From Canna indica (lineage: Eukaryota > Streptophyta > Magnoliopsida > Zingiberales > Cannaceae): 64,000 nucleotides of DNA. Positions 27,586 through 42,649 of this stretch are shown piece by piece. Position 1 is the first letter of the stretch. Every line of letters starts with the position of its first letter. The DNA lies in contig CP136891.1 of assembly GCA_034359265.1 (NCBI GenBank), positions 9,004,501 to 9,068,500 on the forward strand. The letters run 5' to 3'. The notes beneath the pieces are model-generated. The model did not search any database. It was not told the DNA's origin and saw only the letters and a list, made by a program, of their open reading frames with translations. Made by a program: the position numbers and the translations under genes.

Positions 27586-27710
27586 CTTGGTGTAACAGTA
27601 AAGTTACCCACTTGTGATTGGAGGGTCATGGGTTTGAATCACGGAAACAACCTCTCTACAAAATGTAGAGGGAAGACTACGTACATCAACCGTCGATATG
27701 ACACCGTACA
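27586..27710 (+). mobile_element. tRNA-derived SINE fragment, Au type
   Basis: The stretch TTGGTGTAACAGTAAAGTTA (A-box region) is followed about 45 bp later by GGGTTTGAATC (B box), then AACAACCTCTCTACAAA and a GTAGAGGGAAGACTACGTAC block. This order matches the widespread plant Au SINE as I remember it. The tail is degraded, so it is a truncated or old copy. It lies just beyond the 3' UTR of the glucosylceramidase gene. Confidence 0.7.
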
Positions 27711-27737
27711 AAATATACCTACCACCAATCGTATTTT

Positions 27738-27860
27738 GATCTCAGTAAGCGGTTTGTTTTATGTATATCCCTTATACAAGATGCGGTCTCATGGTACTGT
27801 GATCTCAGCAATGGTTTGTATATGTGTATCTCTTATACAAGATGATTTGTCCTGTAAAAA
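27738..27860. repeat. 63-bp tandem duplication
   Basis: GATCTCAG..GGTTTGT..ATGT..TATATC..TTATACAAGATG occurs at 27738 and again at 27801 with several substitutions. It is an imperfect direct repeat next to the SINE fragment. Confidence 0.6.
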
Positions 27861-27995
27861 GGGGAGTAATACTTTCACTAAAACCATCTTTCCTAGTTCA
27901 CATGACAATTTGGTTAGAGTTGTGTTGTAAGAGAAGGTTTGCTTAGAATTCCTATATAGTAGATTGTCCATAGGAATATCATGTTCTTAAACACC

Positions 27996-28632
27996 ATGGG
28001 CATGTTTGTTTCATAGGATAAAGATGGATATGATTAGATATAAATTTATATCCTTTGTTTGTTTAGTGCATGGATTAGAATAATATAAATTTAATATTAT
28101 ATCCGATGTATACCGGATTAAGAAAAATCTTATCCAATACTCCCTCATTTGATATCATATCATATTCAATCCTATCCACTAAAGCAAACAAACCATTGTG
28201 CATATTTGCTTCATAGGATAGAGATGGATAGGACTAGAGATAGATTTATATCATTTGTTTGTTTAGTGCATAGATTAAAAGAAAATAAGATTAGAAGAAT
28301 ATAAATTTGATATTATATCCGGTATATACCGGATTAAAAAAAAAATTATCTAATACTCCCACATTTGATATCATATCTTATCCAATCATATCCACTAAAG
28401 CAAACGAATCACAATGGTATGTTTGCTTCATTGGATATGATACGATTTGATTGGATAATAAATGTGAAAAGATTGGATATGAATTTTTTAAATTCGATGT
28501 ACACCGAATATAATATCAATTTTATAATCGTCTATTCTCATTTTTTTCTAATCCATACACTAAACAAACAATAGATATTAATTCATCCATTATCATACTC
28601 TCCCTTATCCTATAAAGCAAACATACACCAAA
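27996..28632. mobile_element. Three abutting MITE units of one family
   Basis: Three units of about 200 bp lie at about 27996-28192, 28198-28415 and 28417-28632, separated by a few bases. Each starts close to GCATGTTTGTTTCATAGGAT and ends close to ATCCACTAAAGCAAACAAA, so each has its own terminal inverted repeats. Units one and two share orientation; the third is inverted. ATATAAATTTGATATTATATCCGG-type phrases recur inside. No coding capacity. Confidence 0.75.
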
Positions 28633-28639
28633 CACTTTC

Positions 28640-29281
28640 TTAGGGTCCACAAACTCCTTTATATTATTATATTGATCACTTGTGACTTATCTTTAGATCA
28701 AGCCCAGTGAAATTGAATGTGTAATAGAAATTGGTGAAGGTGGCTGGGTCTTTACCAATAAACATGTCAACTATTCGGAATGTTCTATCATTTTGATGGG
28801 TCCTTTGTTTTCATTATATCAAGAGCAGTAGCTTAGTACTACACAACTGTTGAAAATTTCCATGGAATTAGCCAAAAACACAATCTCTTCACTCCAGCTT
28901 TTACAGGTTATAAACTGGTAAAAAATTGACTTGTTAAGGTACAGATAGCTAACATGAAACTATAAATTAATTTATGAGCAAAAATAAGGAGGAGGAAGAA
29001 TAAGTCAAAATGTAAAAATGGCATGAAACAATATAGATTCGATCTAACTATTACTTTCCGCAATTATAAACTGAAACTAGAAATCAACACCTCTAAGAAA
29101 AAAAGTTGCATAACTGATACAATGACTCGAAAATTGATGCATACAGTGCAATTTGGAAAACTATTGCATTGTATTAGATGCATCTAAAAGATGCCAGTAT
29201 GTACATGTGTTAAAGCATACAGATTACACTGTATCAAGGGGCTACCATTTACTAAGAATTGGGGCCCAACAAATGGCTATC
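28640..29281. other. Spacer and 3' UTR of the VTT gene
   Basis: No gene is seen here on the plus strand. The part nearest 29281 is the expected 3' UTR of the minus-strand gene. Confidence 0.4.
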
Positions 29282-32200
29282 CTATTCAATGTCTTTTACA
29301 GCATCCTGCACCACAAAATGAAAAGGTGAATTAGTAATAATAAATATATTTTATTTGAAGTAACAAAAGACATAAGCAGAAGAAAACATTACTATTAGTA
29401 TATTTTATTTGAAGTAGCCTCTAATTCACCCAGAAAATAAAATAAAATAAATTCAACAAGATCCATGATAGGTTTTGGCTATAATCCCAAGTATATTTTC
29501 CTGCAAATACTAACTTCCTCATAGAGTGGATTTGCCACAGTCCATCTGGAAGCAAAAATGATATCAACTCCACTAATATGCCCCATGTTATCCTAGGACA
29601 TTGTTTTCCTGAATCACTAAGTGACTGATATGAGACCTAAATCAATACAAAAGTGTGTCCTAATCCGGCGTGCTGCACATACACTTGAAGAATAATGTCC
29701 CATCAATCCAGTATTTAGCACAAGGGACCAATCCCAAGTAGAAATTGAACTCGAATCACAATTAGGGCATACAAGATAAATAATTCTATTTACAACAGAG
29801 AAACTATAAAGTAAATAGTTTTCAAAAGGAACAGCCAATGGCCTTCACTGCAACATTGATTGAAAACATTTAAAAGGATAGGTAGTGAACAATAAGGTAC
29901 TAGAATAAACAGTTGTTACTTTTGCAAGACGAGTAACATAAGCTGCAGCAAGGGCTGTAAATAACAGCCCTAGGCCAAGAGTCAGCAGTTGATTACTTCC
30001 CCCTGCTAACCCCAAATCTGATTCCTCTTGCTGCAAACAGAAGCAATGAGTTAAATCATCCATATTGTAAAAAGTATGTAACATCCAAGAAGAAAAACAG
30101 CATACATCAAAAAAGCAAACAATGCCAAAGAAATATATGTGTATATATATTATAGAACAACAAATATAGCCAATCGCCAAACTTTATTTGCTAACATGAA
30201 GGTTTCTTTATTATCACAAAAAGATATCCTTAGTCACGGCTTAGATTATCAATGTATTGAATTAACTTTAATGTTGCTCTGGATAGCTGAACCATATGCA
30301 GGCAAGGTTGCACTTCCCTTGCACAGCTAAAACTCTTCTACTCCACAAATAGACCAAGCAAGCATTTTCACTAGTCAGGAACTGGTACAGGCGAACAGCT
30401 TCCTACATAGTCAAAGCTGCATACAAAGATTACTAGTTTTTTATTGATTGTGCTTTTATGTAAAAATTGAAGATATACCAAATCTGGGATATAGTGGAGG
30501 AACTGTGCAATTAACCATATGGTGGTATACAAATGTACATTAGAGTATCAGACAATTGTTAGATGCATTATGTTTAGCTGTTCTAACCATCCAGAATCTG
30601 GTAGCTGTCTAAAGGAGTAGGATGGAAATGAGAATGAATGGCAGGGAGCAAGATCAGGTATATTGAACATGTCACTTTACATGCAATTCTGCTATGCAAA
30701 CATATTCTGGCCTGTTATGCCATGTACTTCAATCATTCATTATTCCTTGAAAAACTTCTTTGCAAAACTAGTTATCAATCTTCAACAAGTTAATCTCAGT
30801 CATATAGCACGTACTGTTAGTGGGCAAGGAGCATGCAGAAGAATATGAGTTCCTATAAACTACTTCTAGTAGCAAGAATATAACTTAAAACTGAGAAAAA
30901 GATATTCTGGCAGCTTGTGCAACACTTACAGGTAAAGGTGTCAAGGAAAACTAGTCTACAATTACATGTAACATTCAGATATAGTGAGTTCTATTTGCTA
31001 GATTTGATAGCCAGAAAAACTCACAATTATTGCTCGCCCAAATGCACCTGCACTTACATAAGCCCATGTCCCTGGGAGCATTCCCAACCAACTGCATGCC
31101 AAGGCAAGAAAACTTATATTAATCAGCAAAAAGATAAACTCTCCTGAGAACTTTTGGTCCCTAAATATTGATAGGGAAGTGATCAAGAAATCAGTCCATG
31201 GAGAACAGACCAACAGCAATTGGCAACTAGTGAAAGTTAGAAAATAATCCAGATTTAATTGATTTGTTGAGAAACATACATATTTGTGTTTTGTTTAAGC
31301 TCATCAATCATTCAACGGTGTAATTAATTCTTCTGCAAAATATTGCCTAGTAAGTTATCTTTGCATCATAAATTGCATTAATGAACCAATATACAAAGAC
31401 ATTGAAGTTCACGCATCACATATTCATATTCATTCAATGATTCTGCAGTAAACACCATTAAAACTTAAATTATAAATTACATAAACAAATTTATGTACAA
31501 CAAAAGAGCTAAAAGAAATCAATAATGTCCATCAGAACCTATAATTGAATGATTTGATTGTTCAGTGAATAATTAGACATTATGTGCTTCATAAAACTGT
31601 CAAGTGTCTCTTGATAAAAGTGGACCAATGCAAGGCTCCACAACAAATGCCACAAGTTATGCGAACATTTTTCTTAACATTGTTACCTTACACTGTTCAG
31701 CTCAAATATCTTAAAAGACAATACAGAAAGTACCAGTACAAAATAATATTTCTTTGACAATGCTTTCCAAAAAGCTTTCATATTCCTATCAACCTTTTTT
31801 ATACTACACGTTATTTATGCTCAGGATATCCATGTAAATATATGTTTTTTTTTTCTAATTGAGATTCTCATTTTGGAAAATTAGCATTGGATTGCATATA
31901 TAGTTGATTAGAACACAGGCAGCAAATACAAACGCATACCAAAGAAAGATGCCCAACTGACCTTCCCAACACATAAGGCACAAACTTCACTGATGTTAAA
32001 CCATATAGATAATTGCCTAGAGAAAATGGGAGCAAAGGACTCAAGCGAAGCAGTGTAACAACTCTAAATCCATTTTCTCCAATTGCCTTATCAATTGCCA
32101 AAAACTTCTTATTTCCTTCAACCAGTTTGAGAATTCGCTCCCGTGCAAAGTACCTAGCAATGAGAAAAGCTACAGCAGCAGCAACCTAGAAAAATTAAGA

Positions 32201-34026
32201 CATCAACAGTGAGAATTTACAGGTAGTGATTTTATTTCTATGAATTATCAAAGAATAAAAAATTGATGCGAAGAAAATTACCGTCCCACTGATTGAGACA
32301 ATTATGGTGCCAGTCAGGCTACCAAATAGAAGTCCAGCTGACATGGTTAAGGGAATTGCTGGAATTGCCAAAATCTACAACAAAAGAGACTCAAAGTAAG
32401 TACTTGGAAGTATAAGATGTAAAGATTTCACAGAGGCCAACTGCCAACACGAATGAAGGTCAATGTACACAGTCTTATACCTAGAACTCTAGAACAGAGG
32501 TTGTTTTATGATTCAAACCTTGATCACCTAGGTTACCAAGGAGGAATCTTACCATCACATCAAGACTTTTTCCTCGCATGATGACAAAGTCTAATCAAGG
32601 AATTCAACAAAGAGTCATATTTCTCTACTTTGTGCTTCTAAAATTCCTTTAAGAAAGTTATAGAGTTGCATGGTGGTAAAAAAAAAGAGAGATAAGTAAA
32701 TGAGTGACTTATATAATTGGGAAAGCAGGAACAACTTTCTAGTCTATGATCCATCAAGTTTAATTACGAGAATTTGTTCTACTAGCTCAAAAGCCGATGC
32801 TAAATTTCCTAGAGGAAAATTGGGAAGGCAATAGATAGGATATCAATGATGTTAGTAAATTTAGTTACCGATTGAATAACACAACAATAGACAAATTAAA
32901 GAAAGGTTTAGGAGCAAATTTAAGTCAAAGAATAAGGGAATCTTTTGCATACTGTAAGTAATCTATTTGAAAGATAAGCCCAGCATTTAGTCTCACCTCA
33001 AGTCCAGCGTAAACAAGTATAAACAAAGCATATCCCGCAGGCCCATAACCTGGATAGATAAAAATTTCAAAATTAGAGCATTTTTCATCATCAAGCACTA
33101 TTGTGCTCTATGAAACTATCTTGAATGGTTAATCTACTAAAACATATAAGAGACTGCAATGTACTGTTGCAATAACAAGAAGCGTATTCAGCATCCATTT
33201 CCAGTTTGTCTATGAAGTTGGCTATTATGATCATATACCTGAGTCCTTAGATCTAAATGGGTAATGACACTACTTTTGTTAAGTCATCCTCTTCAAGCAT
33301 CTCGTGTACCTCCACAAAAATTGATAGTTCTTTAAATGATCACCTTTCTGAATGTTCTGCCTATTTTGTAAAATAAGGAACGGAAGAGGAGAATGGCTGT
33401 TGCACAAAAATGCAGATCATGTCCCGTTGTTCACTAACATTTTAGTATTTCAACTTCTCGAACTCAAGAAAATATTTACCCCCAAATTCAAGCAACAAAA
33501 TATACTATTTTCTGCTAACGGTATGTGGTGAAGCAGGTCAGGAACCCAAGAGCTTTGCTACCAACAACAGACGTCCTTGCCAGCTGAGCTAGCTGACAAA
33601 ATCCAATCTTTTGTAGTCGATAAGAACCTTACCGTCGATGAAACCAGAGAACTGGGTAAGGAAAGCATTAATCTGATCTCTATACACGTAGCCCACCGTC
33701 CCGAACCCTCCGACAACGCCGACCAAAAGAAGCCCAGCGAGGACCGTCCCCTTCAAAGCGGCGTCTCCGCCAAGCTCCCCCTCGCCGTCCTCGATGACGC
33801 CTCGATCGTCCCTTCCCTTCCGGTTCTCGAACCTGAGGTTCTGCGGGACATTAGTGGCCTTCCGGAGGGTGGCCTTCTTGGATTCCTTGAGGGAGGAGAG
33901 GGGCCGGAAGGCGGGGATGCGGCGCGGCCGGAGGCCGAAGAGGGGGAAGGGAGCAGATGAGGAGGAGAAGTGGGCGGAGAGGAGAGGGCGGGAGGGGGAG
34001 GAGAGGCATGGCCTCATAGATTGCAT
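29282..34026 (-). CDS. VTT-domain (TVP38/TMEM64 family) membrane protein, plastid-type
   Basis: Seven exons on the minus strand (34026-33633, 33049-32997, 32374-32282, 32185-31962, 31091-31025, 30030-29920, 29305-29282) join in frame to 321 aa. Residues 1 to about 70 are Ser-, Pro- and Arg-rich with few acidic residues, as in a chloroplast transit peptide. A hydrophobic helix lies at about 94-112. The VTT/SNARE-associated core follows, with PAIPLTMSAGLLFG, the FxxARYFARERI region and RLSPLLPFSLGNYLYGLT, then LGMLPGTWAYVSAGAFGRA and a last helix before the tail AKDAVKDIE. Homologues occur in cyanobacteria and plants; the DedA/VTT superfamily includes lipid scramblases and transporters, but the exact substrate here is unknown. 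The final exon encodes only seven residues. Confidence 0.9.
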
Positions 34027-34098
34027 TGTTTAGATTCTGCGGACTGCCATATAGCAAAGAGGGGAGAAGAAGATGAGAGTGGCTTTCTATTTCTCTAG

Positions 34099-34165
34099 GC
34101 TTCTCTTCTTTTCTTTTCTTTTCTTTTCTTTTATTTTTATTTTTATTTTTATTTTATTTTATTGT
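34099..34165. repeat. (TTTTC)n followed by (ATTTT)n microsatellite
   Basis: About five TTTTC units pass directly into about five ATTTT units. It lies just upstream of the VTT gene start on the minus strand and may be length-variable. Confidence 0.85.
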
Positions 34166-36246
34166 GGGAGCGATAAATTAAGAGTGGAGAGTGTAACCAC
34201 AACACAACACATCAGGAGATGGGGAGGGTTTTCGAATTGGGGAACCAGGTTTGTCCACGTAGCAGCATCTTGATCAAATGACCGTGGATGTTTCATGAGC
34301 CAAATTAAGTTACATGTTAGATTTTCATAATATAAAATAATTACATGGGATCAAATTAATATATTCAGTAAATTAACTAAGAAAATTTCATTTTTCTTTA
34401 TTTTGAAATATGGGATTTGAGAGTGGTTAAAAATTGAACCCGTCGGTTTATTTGATTTGAATCGAAGGAAAAAAAAAATGGATTAGCTGTTTTGAGAGGA
34501 AATCAAATATTTGAGATGTATTTGGGGGGTTTTGCATAAAAATATATTATGATTTTGATATTTACTAATTAATTGAGAAAAATAATAAATTGAATTACGG
34601 CGTGTAAGGAAAAACAAAATTCTCTCTAGAAATTTAAATTTAAAATTTTTTATATCCTGATCTAAGAATGAATTTCTCTAATCCATATTATAATTTAAAG
34701 TAATTGCTTATTTTGATATTTACTAATTAATTTAGAAAATAATAAATTGAATTACAGGATGTAAGGAAAATAGTTTTTTCCATTTGATTCATTTGGATAT
34801 AGTGGCGTCATCATTCTCAAACAAACAGTTTTTGTCAAAAAAATAATAAATAATAAAGAATTAATTTCTCAAAATCATAATATGAATAAGAGAAATTTAT
34901 AAATTCATAATTTTATTTTTAAAATTATTAAAATATCCTCGAGTTTAGGCATGATACTCGATTCTAAATTTTTTCAAAAGTATGAAACCAAAATAAATAA
35001 GATAAATTTATTTTTTATATATAACTATAACGATGATGACGATATATACAATATTTTTAATTAATTTATTTTATATATTGTCGATAACATTTAATTTTTA
35101 AAAAAAATATAAAATTTTTGAATCCTTATTATGAATTCGAAAATTTCTTTGATCCATACTATACTATGCTTTTGAATAATTGCTCAAAACAAAATAACTT
35201 TTCTTTAAAAATCATTTACTAAACAATAGTTTCTTCAAAATTCATTATCAAATCGCTCAGATGAACTTCGACAAAACTGAAAGGTTATTAGACGCTCCTC
35301 CTAAATACGGTCTTAAATTGCAACTTTAGAACACATCTGCACATGAAATCAAGGGCAAATCGTGCGACCTTAGATCTTATTTAAGTCACCCGTAGAATAT
35401 ATTCTAGATTACATGCATACTTGTAGATTTGGAACCAGAAGACTCGTCAAAATAAGACATTGCACATGAAAAGGAGACCACCAAAATAAAGATGCGAACC
35501 TTGTATCATATTCTTTTTAAAGATTGCGAAATAACGCCACTTCCTGTTCACTAGACTTCCCAAACGATGCATATAAACCAAGCATTTTTATTGAGATAGC
35601 TATACTTGTTTACTCATGGTATATTGGGAATTGTCTTTCATGTGGTTTTTGTCCTCTCTTTAACATTATTGTCCAAGCTATAATTGATCCCTGTGGGACT
35701 TGAAAAGGATGGGAGAAGTAGCCAGAATAGTAGAATGCACTAGAAAGAGCTTTAGAGAAGGTAGTCATGGCCACACAAACTCCAAGTAAATTTAGGGCCA
35801 CTTACCTCTCTTGAGGAACCAAGATCTTCACTGTTGGCGCAAGATGAAAACCCTATATTCTGTAAGCAAGGGAGGAAAACAAATTGGTATTGATTATTTA
35901 AAAACAAGAGAAGGAAAAGGTCTTTATTTCCCTGTGAAAAATACATGGTAAGAGTTCAAGCCTGTGACTTATAATAAAGATTCATCTCTTTTCCAAATGG
36001 GCCATGAAAACTCCACGAACATCGAATGCATATCATTTTTGTACAGTAGATACATATTAACAGACAATTTGAAGCAAATTTACAGTAGAATTGGAACCTA
36101 GTTATTACAAAAGTAATGTATATCCTCTCACAGCTATTCGATATTATCCTCTTCAAACTTCATTTTCAGCTGAACTGCATATGGAAGTAAAATAATGTGT
36201 CCTAATACAAGTTTTTGAAGAGTACCATTGTGCAGAAAGAGAAGGA
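34166..36246. other. AT-rich spacer, with one exon-like block near 35812-35865
   Basis: Most of this is AT-rich with no gene. On the minus strand, TTGCTTACAG|AATATAGGG and AGAGAG|GTAAGTG frame an 18-codon open block at about 35865-35812. It could be an alternative 3' exon of the small minus-strand gene upstream of it. I see no convincing terminal exon after it. Confidence 0.35.
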
Positions 36247-38850
36247 TCAGTTTGTAGGATCCTCTGTTGACTGCATGGTATTATGTTGCTTATCATTGGG
36301 ATAATCCCTACCCAAGTTCAACAAAGTACGATTCAATCCCCGTGCATTATGCGCTAGCTTATGAAAATGACTGCACAGGTTTGCTTGCAACTCTTGTGGA
36401 GAAAATTGATTTGGAGAATTAACAACTTTGACCACAGACTCTGCTGCGAGACCCATCTGCATGAATGCATTAACAAAATTAAGTTGCAGCAAATGCAGGA
36501 GGATGAAAGCAAATCATGTACAAGGAACCAAAAAACATTTTTTACAGCATAGATGTCACTTGATAACTCAGCCTTGATTTTTTTTGTTCGGCAACAGAAT
36601 ATATCAGCTAATATGGCTAAAAGCTTACTTGGCAGAAAAAAGGGCACAATGGTTACCAGATAGAGGAAAGTTCAGAATATGGATGTCTTAGATAATCATA
36701 GACGATAAGATAGAGCTGAAACAAGTTTATCTTATTGTTGAAAGAATAAATCATAACAAATTCACAATCTGTCCACCATATATATATAGCAGGAGAAAAA
36801 ACAGCGATTAAGAACAATAGGCAGTGTACAATGGGAACAAGTGTTTCAGTACTCTACATCAGAACAGAAGTGTATGTTAATGGATTTTGAAAACAAAATG
36901 CACTTAACCTGTTACTATAACTCTAACAGTGATCTATGCAATTCCCAATTACATTCATTCATTCCACCAAAATGGTGAACATTTAATTCATGTAAATACA
37001 CAAAACAGGATATAGACTAACAATGGCCAAAAGGCCCAAAACTTTTATATTGAGATATCATGTTTATGTTAAGGTTGATTATTACCATTATATTGTTGGT
37101 TAAGAATCTGGTGTTTTCTTCAAAGTTTCATGTATAGAAAAAGCAAACAACTCGACACTTAATAAAACTAATCATGTAGGGGAATAGCCATTTTCCTTCT
37201 TATTCAGGAAGACATTAACTAGAGGAATATTTAAGTCAAGCTAATGATGAAACTGAGAAGTGAGAGCATAGATAATCCTTCTATCTCTGCCTTGTGATGG
37301 AAATCATAGTTATTACTTTGTGAATCTGGATAGAGGAAGCCATGAAACAGTATTACTTGCAAAATTGAAAGTAGATTAGATCAATTGAAAGCCTGAACCT
37401 TTTCCAGAAAACCAACTACCTCTGGTGCTTGCATTCTGAGCTTGTGTTCATGACACACAAACAGACAGAATTCAGGGAATATAGATGTAATAGACAATAT
37501 CATGTGCCTCTATCTACTTAAAATGATCACAAAATATATCCAGGATGCATCAGAAATAGGAAACATTTTTGCAGAGATAGTCTTGTTATTCTGAGCAAAT
37601 ATAATGTGCTTGTCTTTTTGCTTCTTCTCATTATCTACAGTGTGTACAAGATTAAACAAAAAATAATTGCTTCCCTGACTATAAAATTCAGTAGGACTGG
37701 AAGTTCAGTTAACACCTAGGTTCCATGTCAGCTACAAAATTCATGTTGGTACAAGACACGGGGTTCCTAAATCCTATAAGATTGAAACAATTGAAAACAC
37801 GAAACGTGTTATGCTGATGCTCCTTTCAGATTTGGAGCATCAAATGATCTCCTCTCCTTCCTTTGCATGTAGCCATGTAACATCAATATGTCCATTATAA
37901 TTTAGCAGTCTATAGGTCACAAAACAGATACTAGAGAGATTTAATAATTGGTACCGCGACTTTGCCCTTGTCTCCACAATCAAAAGGCCCACATGGAAGT
38001 TAGAGTACCATAGTACTATGCACTTATGACTAACTTAAGAAAGTCCAGGGAAGAGGCTATTAAGACTTATCACAACCCAACAGTGGAACAAATACAAATA
38101 CCAAAACATGAACCAACAGGATGTTTGGTTACATTGGAATAAAAAAATCATGAACTAGCAATTAGTAGCTGCAGCTAGACGGTGGTAATTCCAATTGCAA
38201 CTGTTCCAATGGCAGCAAACATAATTGAAAAGCAAGAGGAAAGGAGGAGAATCAGGAGATACTCATATCATTTTAATTGCAATCCAGAGTTCCAGACTAC
38301 AAGTGCTGCGTCTGACATTTCAGATTGTCAGCAATGCTGAAGAATGTGAAAATTTAATCAGTCTATGTATTTGTCATAAGTTGCTAGTTACATGTAACCA
38401 AAATGGCCCAAGTTGATTAAGTTACAGGCATCCAATCAGGCCCTAAACCTTAGAGCCGCAAAAATTAACTAATAAGTACATTTTTTTACTGGCGTATCTT
38501 AAGATGGGCAGTTCTACAAGGTTAAAAAATATATCTAGTGCAAAAGGAAAAATGAAGAAATTTTTGGCATAAATAGATGGTCATATACTTCATACCGACT
38601 GCGAAAAGGCATTCACCAGAGACTTGGCGATAGGAAAAACACAAAACCTGAATGAAAATTTGCAATTCAAAAAGTTAATTGAGAGGGTAAAAAGAGAGAG
38701 ACTATAAAAAAATCTACATAATAATCAAAAATTAAAAACAATAGCATCAAGTTCATACATTCCTCGACCACCAGCTAAAGCTTCGTCAGAAGGATCCGTC
38801 CACTCATCGAAGCTGTGAAACAGGAGCAAAAGGATGAGAAATTCGTGCAT
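36247..38850 (-). CDS. Small protein of unknown function (provisional 3-exon model)
   Basis: I do not recognise this gene. Three minus-strand blocks with good splice borders join in frame: 38850-38759, 38647-38596 and 36456-36247, giving 117 aa. Joins are supported by GGAAT|GTATGA / CATTCAG|G and CAGTCG|GTATG / TCATGCAG|ATG. The middle reads as a soluble, partly helical protein: an acidic FDEWTDPSDEALAGGRG stretch, then SLVNAFSQSMGLAAESVVKV, then a Gln-, His- and Asn-rich region ending NLGRDYPND. The first 12 residues (MHEFLILLLLFH) are hydrophobic but may be wrong: TTTCACAG at their end could be a splice acceptor instead, with the true first exon further upstream. A donor inside the last exon (TTGG|GTAGGG) could lead to the block near 35840. 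Confidence 0.45.
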
Positions 38851-39137
38851 CGAGGAGAGGAAGCTTGTCGTGAACTCATGATTCTGGGATTCTCGACGTG
38901 TATAGGAAGGAAATCTTAAACAAGAAATTTCTCAGGAAAAAAAAAGGACGGGAGTGAAAAAAGAATACATCCAACCGTAGCGCCTGTCGAACAACAGGCG
39001 TTTTGTAGGTTTTCGAGTGGGGAGAGGCGTCCCAGGGGACTCTTCCGAGGACGATGAGTTCACTTCCATTATCACTGCGGCGAGCTCTGCTGTGCGCTCG
39101 CAAGGGTGAGTACAAACGAAGGGTTTTGGGTTGTCAA
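38851..39137. other. Likely shared 5' region, with an orphan exon-like start on the plus strand
   Basis: Composition is less AT-rich here, as in a promoter or 5' UTR of the minus-strand gene. On the plus strand ATG at 39055 opens about 17 codons (Leu- and Arg-rich) followed by a GTGAGT donor at about 39106. No continuation is found; an hAT-like element starts at about 39138. Confidence 0.3.
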
Positions 39138-40592
<1,455 letters not shown>

Positions 40593-40600
40593 GTTGTCAT

Positions 40601-42111
40601 TAGTTTGCTATATCAGCACGCAATGATCATATGTTTTGGCAAAGTAAAAGTCGTTCCCTAGCCACTTTCGCTATGTTAATCGATGTAATTGAATTGTTGA
40701 CACATTGGTACCCACTAGTAGCTTAGTGGTCGGATATTTAAGCTTATTGTTAATAGATCATGGGTTTAATTTCTCATTGTAATATTTCATGTATTTATTT
40801 TTGTATTTATGTTCACATTATAATATATCTTATGCATATATTTATGATTTTTTGTATATCTAATAATTATAAAAAAAATCAGATGCAACTGAATCAATGC
40901 TCTCAGAGAGCAAGAGATCAACGACTTCTGAAAATATTTTATTTAAATAAAATTTGTATACTTCTTTATTAATTTACTCACGGGCGATGCCAATATATTA
41001 GCGAGGAAAGGCAATTGCCCCTCCTGACATTAATACATCAATTGGATTTATATATTAATATATATTATATATATTAGTATTTACTTGTATTTGTCTCCGT
41101 AAAAATATTTTTTTGTTATATAATTATTCTCGTGATATGTAATTTTATATTTTGTTCCACCTGAGATAATTTTTTTGCTTCGCCCGTGAATTTACTCAAA
41201 TCAACTCATTTATATTCATCAAGGAACTTATTTAATTTCCGCATAAAAAATAAATAAATGCTCATTGATGGCTCATTTCTTAATTGTATATAATCTATAG
41301 TTAAGTAATCTTAATCTTCAAAAATAACTTATTAGCAATTTGTTTAAGAGCTTCATTAAATTTATTGAGCCTTAAAACTCGAACAATCCGAGTTTGAACA
41401 TAAAAATCACAGCTCAAACCAAGCTCGAAATACCTCATAAATGAATAAGTGGATCTCAAATAATTTAATATTCGACTTAATTATTTTTTTAAAAAAAAAT
41501 ATAACTCAATCATAACAAAGAATAAATTTAATAATATACCAAAAGGCACAAAACACTCTAATTAAAAATTAAATTCAAAATTTATAATTAATATACTCAG
41601 GTGCAGTGAATTTAATTTATAATTAATAATACCGCTACTATCACTTTATCTCAAGTGAGTTCACATATTTGACTTAGTTCATTGAGACTCCTAATCATAT
41701 CATCCAAATAAATTCTTGTAATTAAGGGATTAAGTCATTGTATTTTTGTAAGAAAAAATATTTCAATAGTCAGTTGAAAAAGCTAGAAAATATTCTAAAG
41801 TTAGATGCGGAAAATATGGAGAACCAAGCCATAATATCAGATCATGTGATAAGATAAAATTATTTTATCTTAATTCATTTCGATAAAAAAGTTTTTTTAA
41901 AAAAAAATAAAGATAAAAAATCACAATATATCACTATACTAAGGATCATACTTTAGATCTCTAGACAACATACAACATATTACCACCAACTGTGCTATCC
42001 TTAACATTTCAACAAAGAAGTTGTAAGTAAAATAATTGGGTATTACATATTGACAGCTTAAAATCTAGTGTGATTTGATGATGTGACTTATTTTATTTAC
42101 CACGTAAGTAA
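40601..42111. other. AT-rich spacer, possible degraded SINE near 40711-40790
   Basis: No gene is seen. A phrase TAGTAGCTTAGTGGTCGGAT followed about 45 bp later by ATGGGTTTAATTTC resembles the A and B boxes of a tRNA-derived SINE, but it is too eroded to be sure. The rest is AT-rich and unassigned. Confidence 0.35.
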
Positions 42112-42465
42112 TTATTTGCTGACTTGTCAAACTGTTATAAGTACTAGTATTTTTGGCCTAAAATTTGGACGGCAAGAGCATTATTCAAAAAATAAAAAGT
42201 TTAAGAACAAACTTGTACCTTTTCGAATATTTTATGGGCAAATATCATCCAAAATTTGAACGACATTGATATTTTTCAAAAGAAAAATTTAAAAGCAAAT
42301 TTGTACTTTATGTTTGTCACATAAGCAACCGTTAACTAACTTGTCAAACTATTATAGTCAATGACATTTTTGGCTTAAAATTTGGACGATGATGGTATTT
42401 TTGAAAAATAAATAAATAAAGACAAATGTGTACCTTTTCGAATACTTTAGGAGCAAATATAACTC
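42112..42465. repeat. Imperfect ~215-bp tandem duplication
   Basis: CTTGTCAAACTGTTATA, TTTTTGGCCTAAAATTTGGACG and GTACCTTTTCGAATA recur in the same order about 215 bp apart with divergence. It is non-coding and of unknown origin. Confidence 0.55.
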
Positions 42466-42649
42466 TTATATATTAAAGCTGACCAAATCGATATAGGAAA
42501 TAATTTTTCTCATAATGCACATCGGGGAAAGCTGCCGCGTCTAGTGCAATGTATCATTTCTCCTATACCAAATGAACCACTGGGAAACGATAACCAACTT
42601 TTTTATCGAAATTTTTATAATGCAACTTGCATCTTATGAATTTTTTTTA

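Noticed and set aside
27586..27660. A functional tRNA gene
   Set aside because: A- and B-box-like words are present, but there is no cloverleaf with an acceptor stem; the following sequence matches a SINE body.
33577..34057. Plus-strand open frames opposite the first VTT exon, including one of 127 codons
   Set aside because: Antisense to a GC-rich coding exon with good splice joins on the minus strand.
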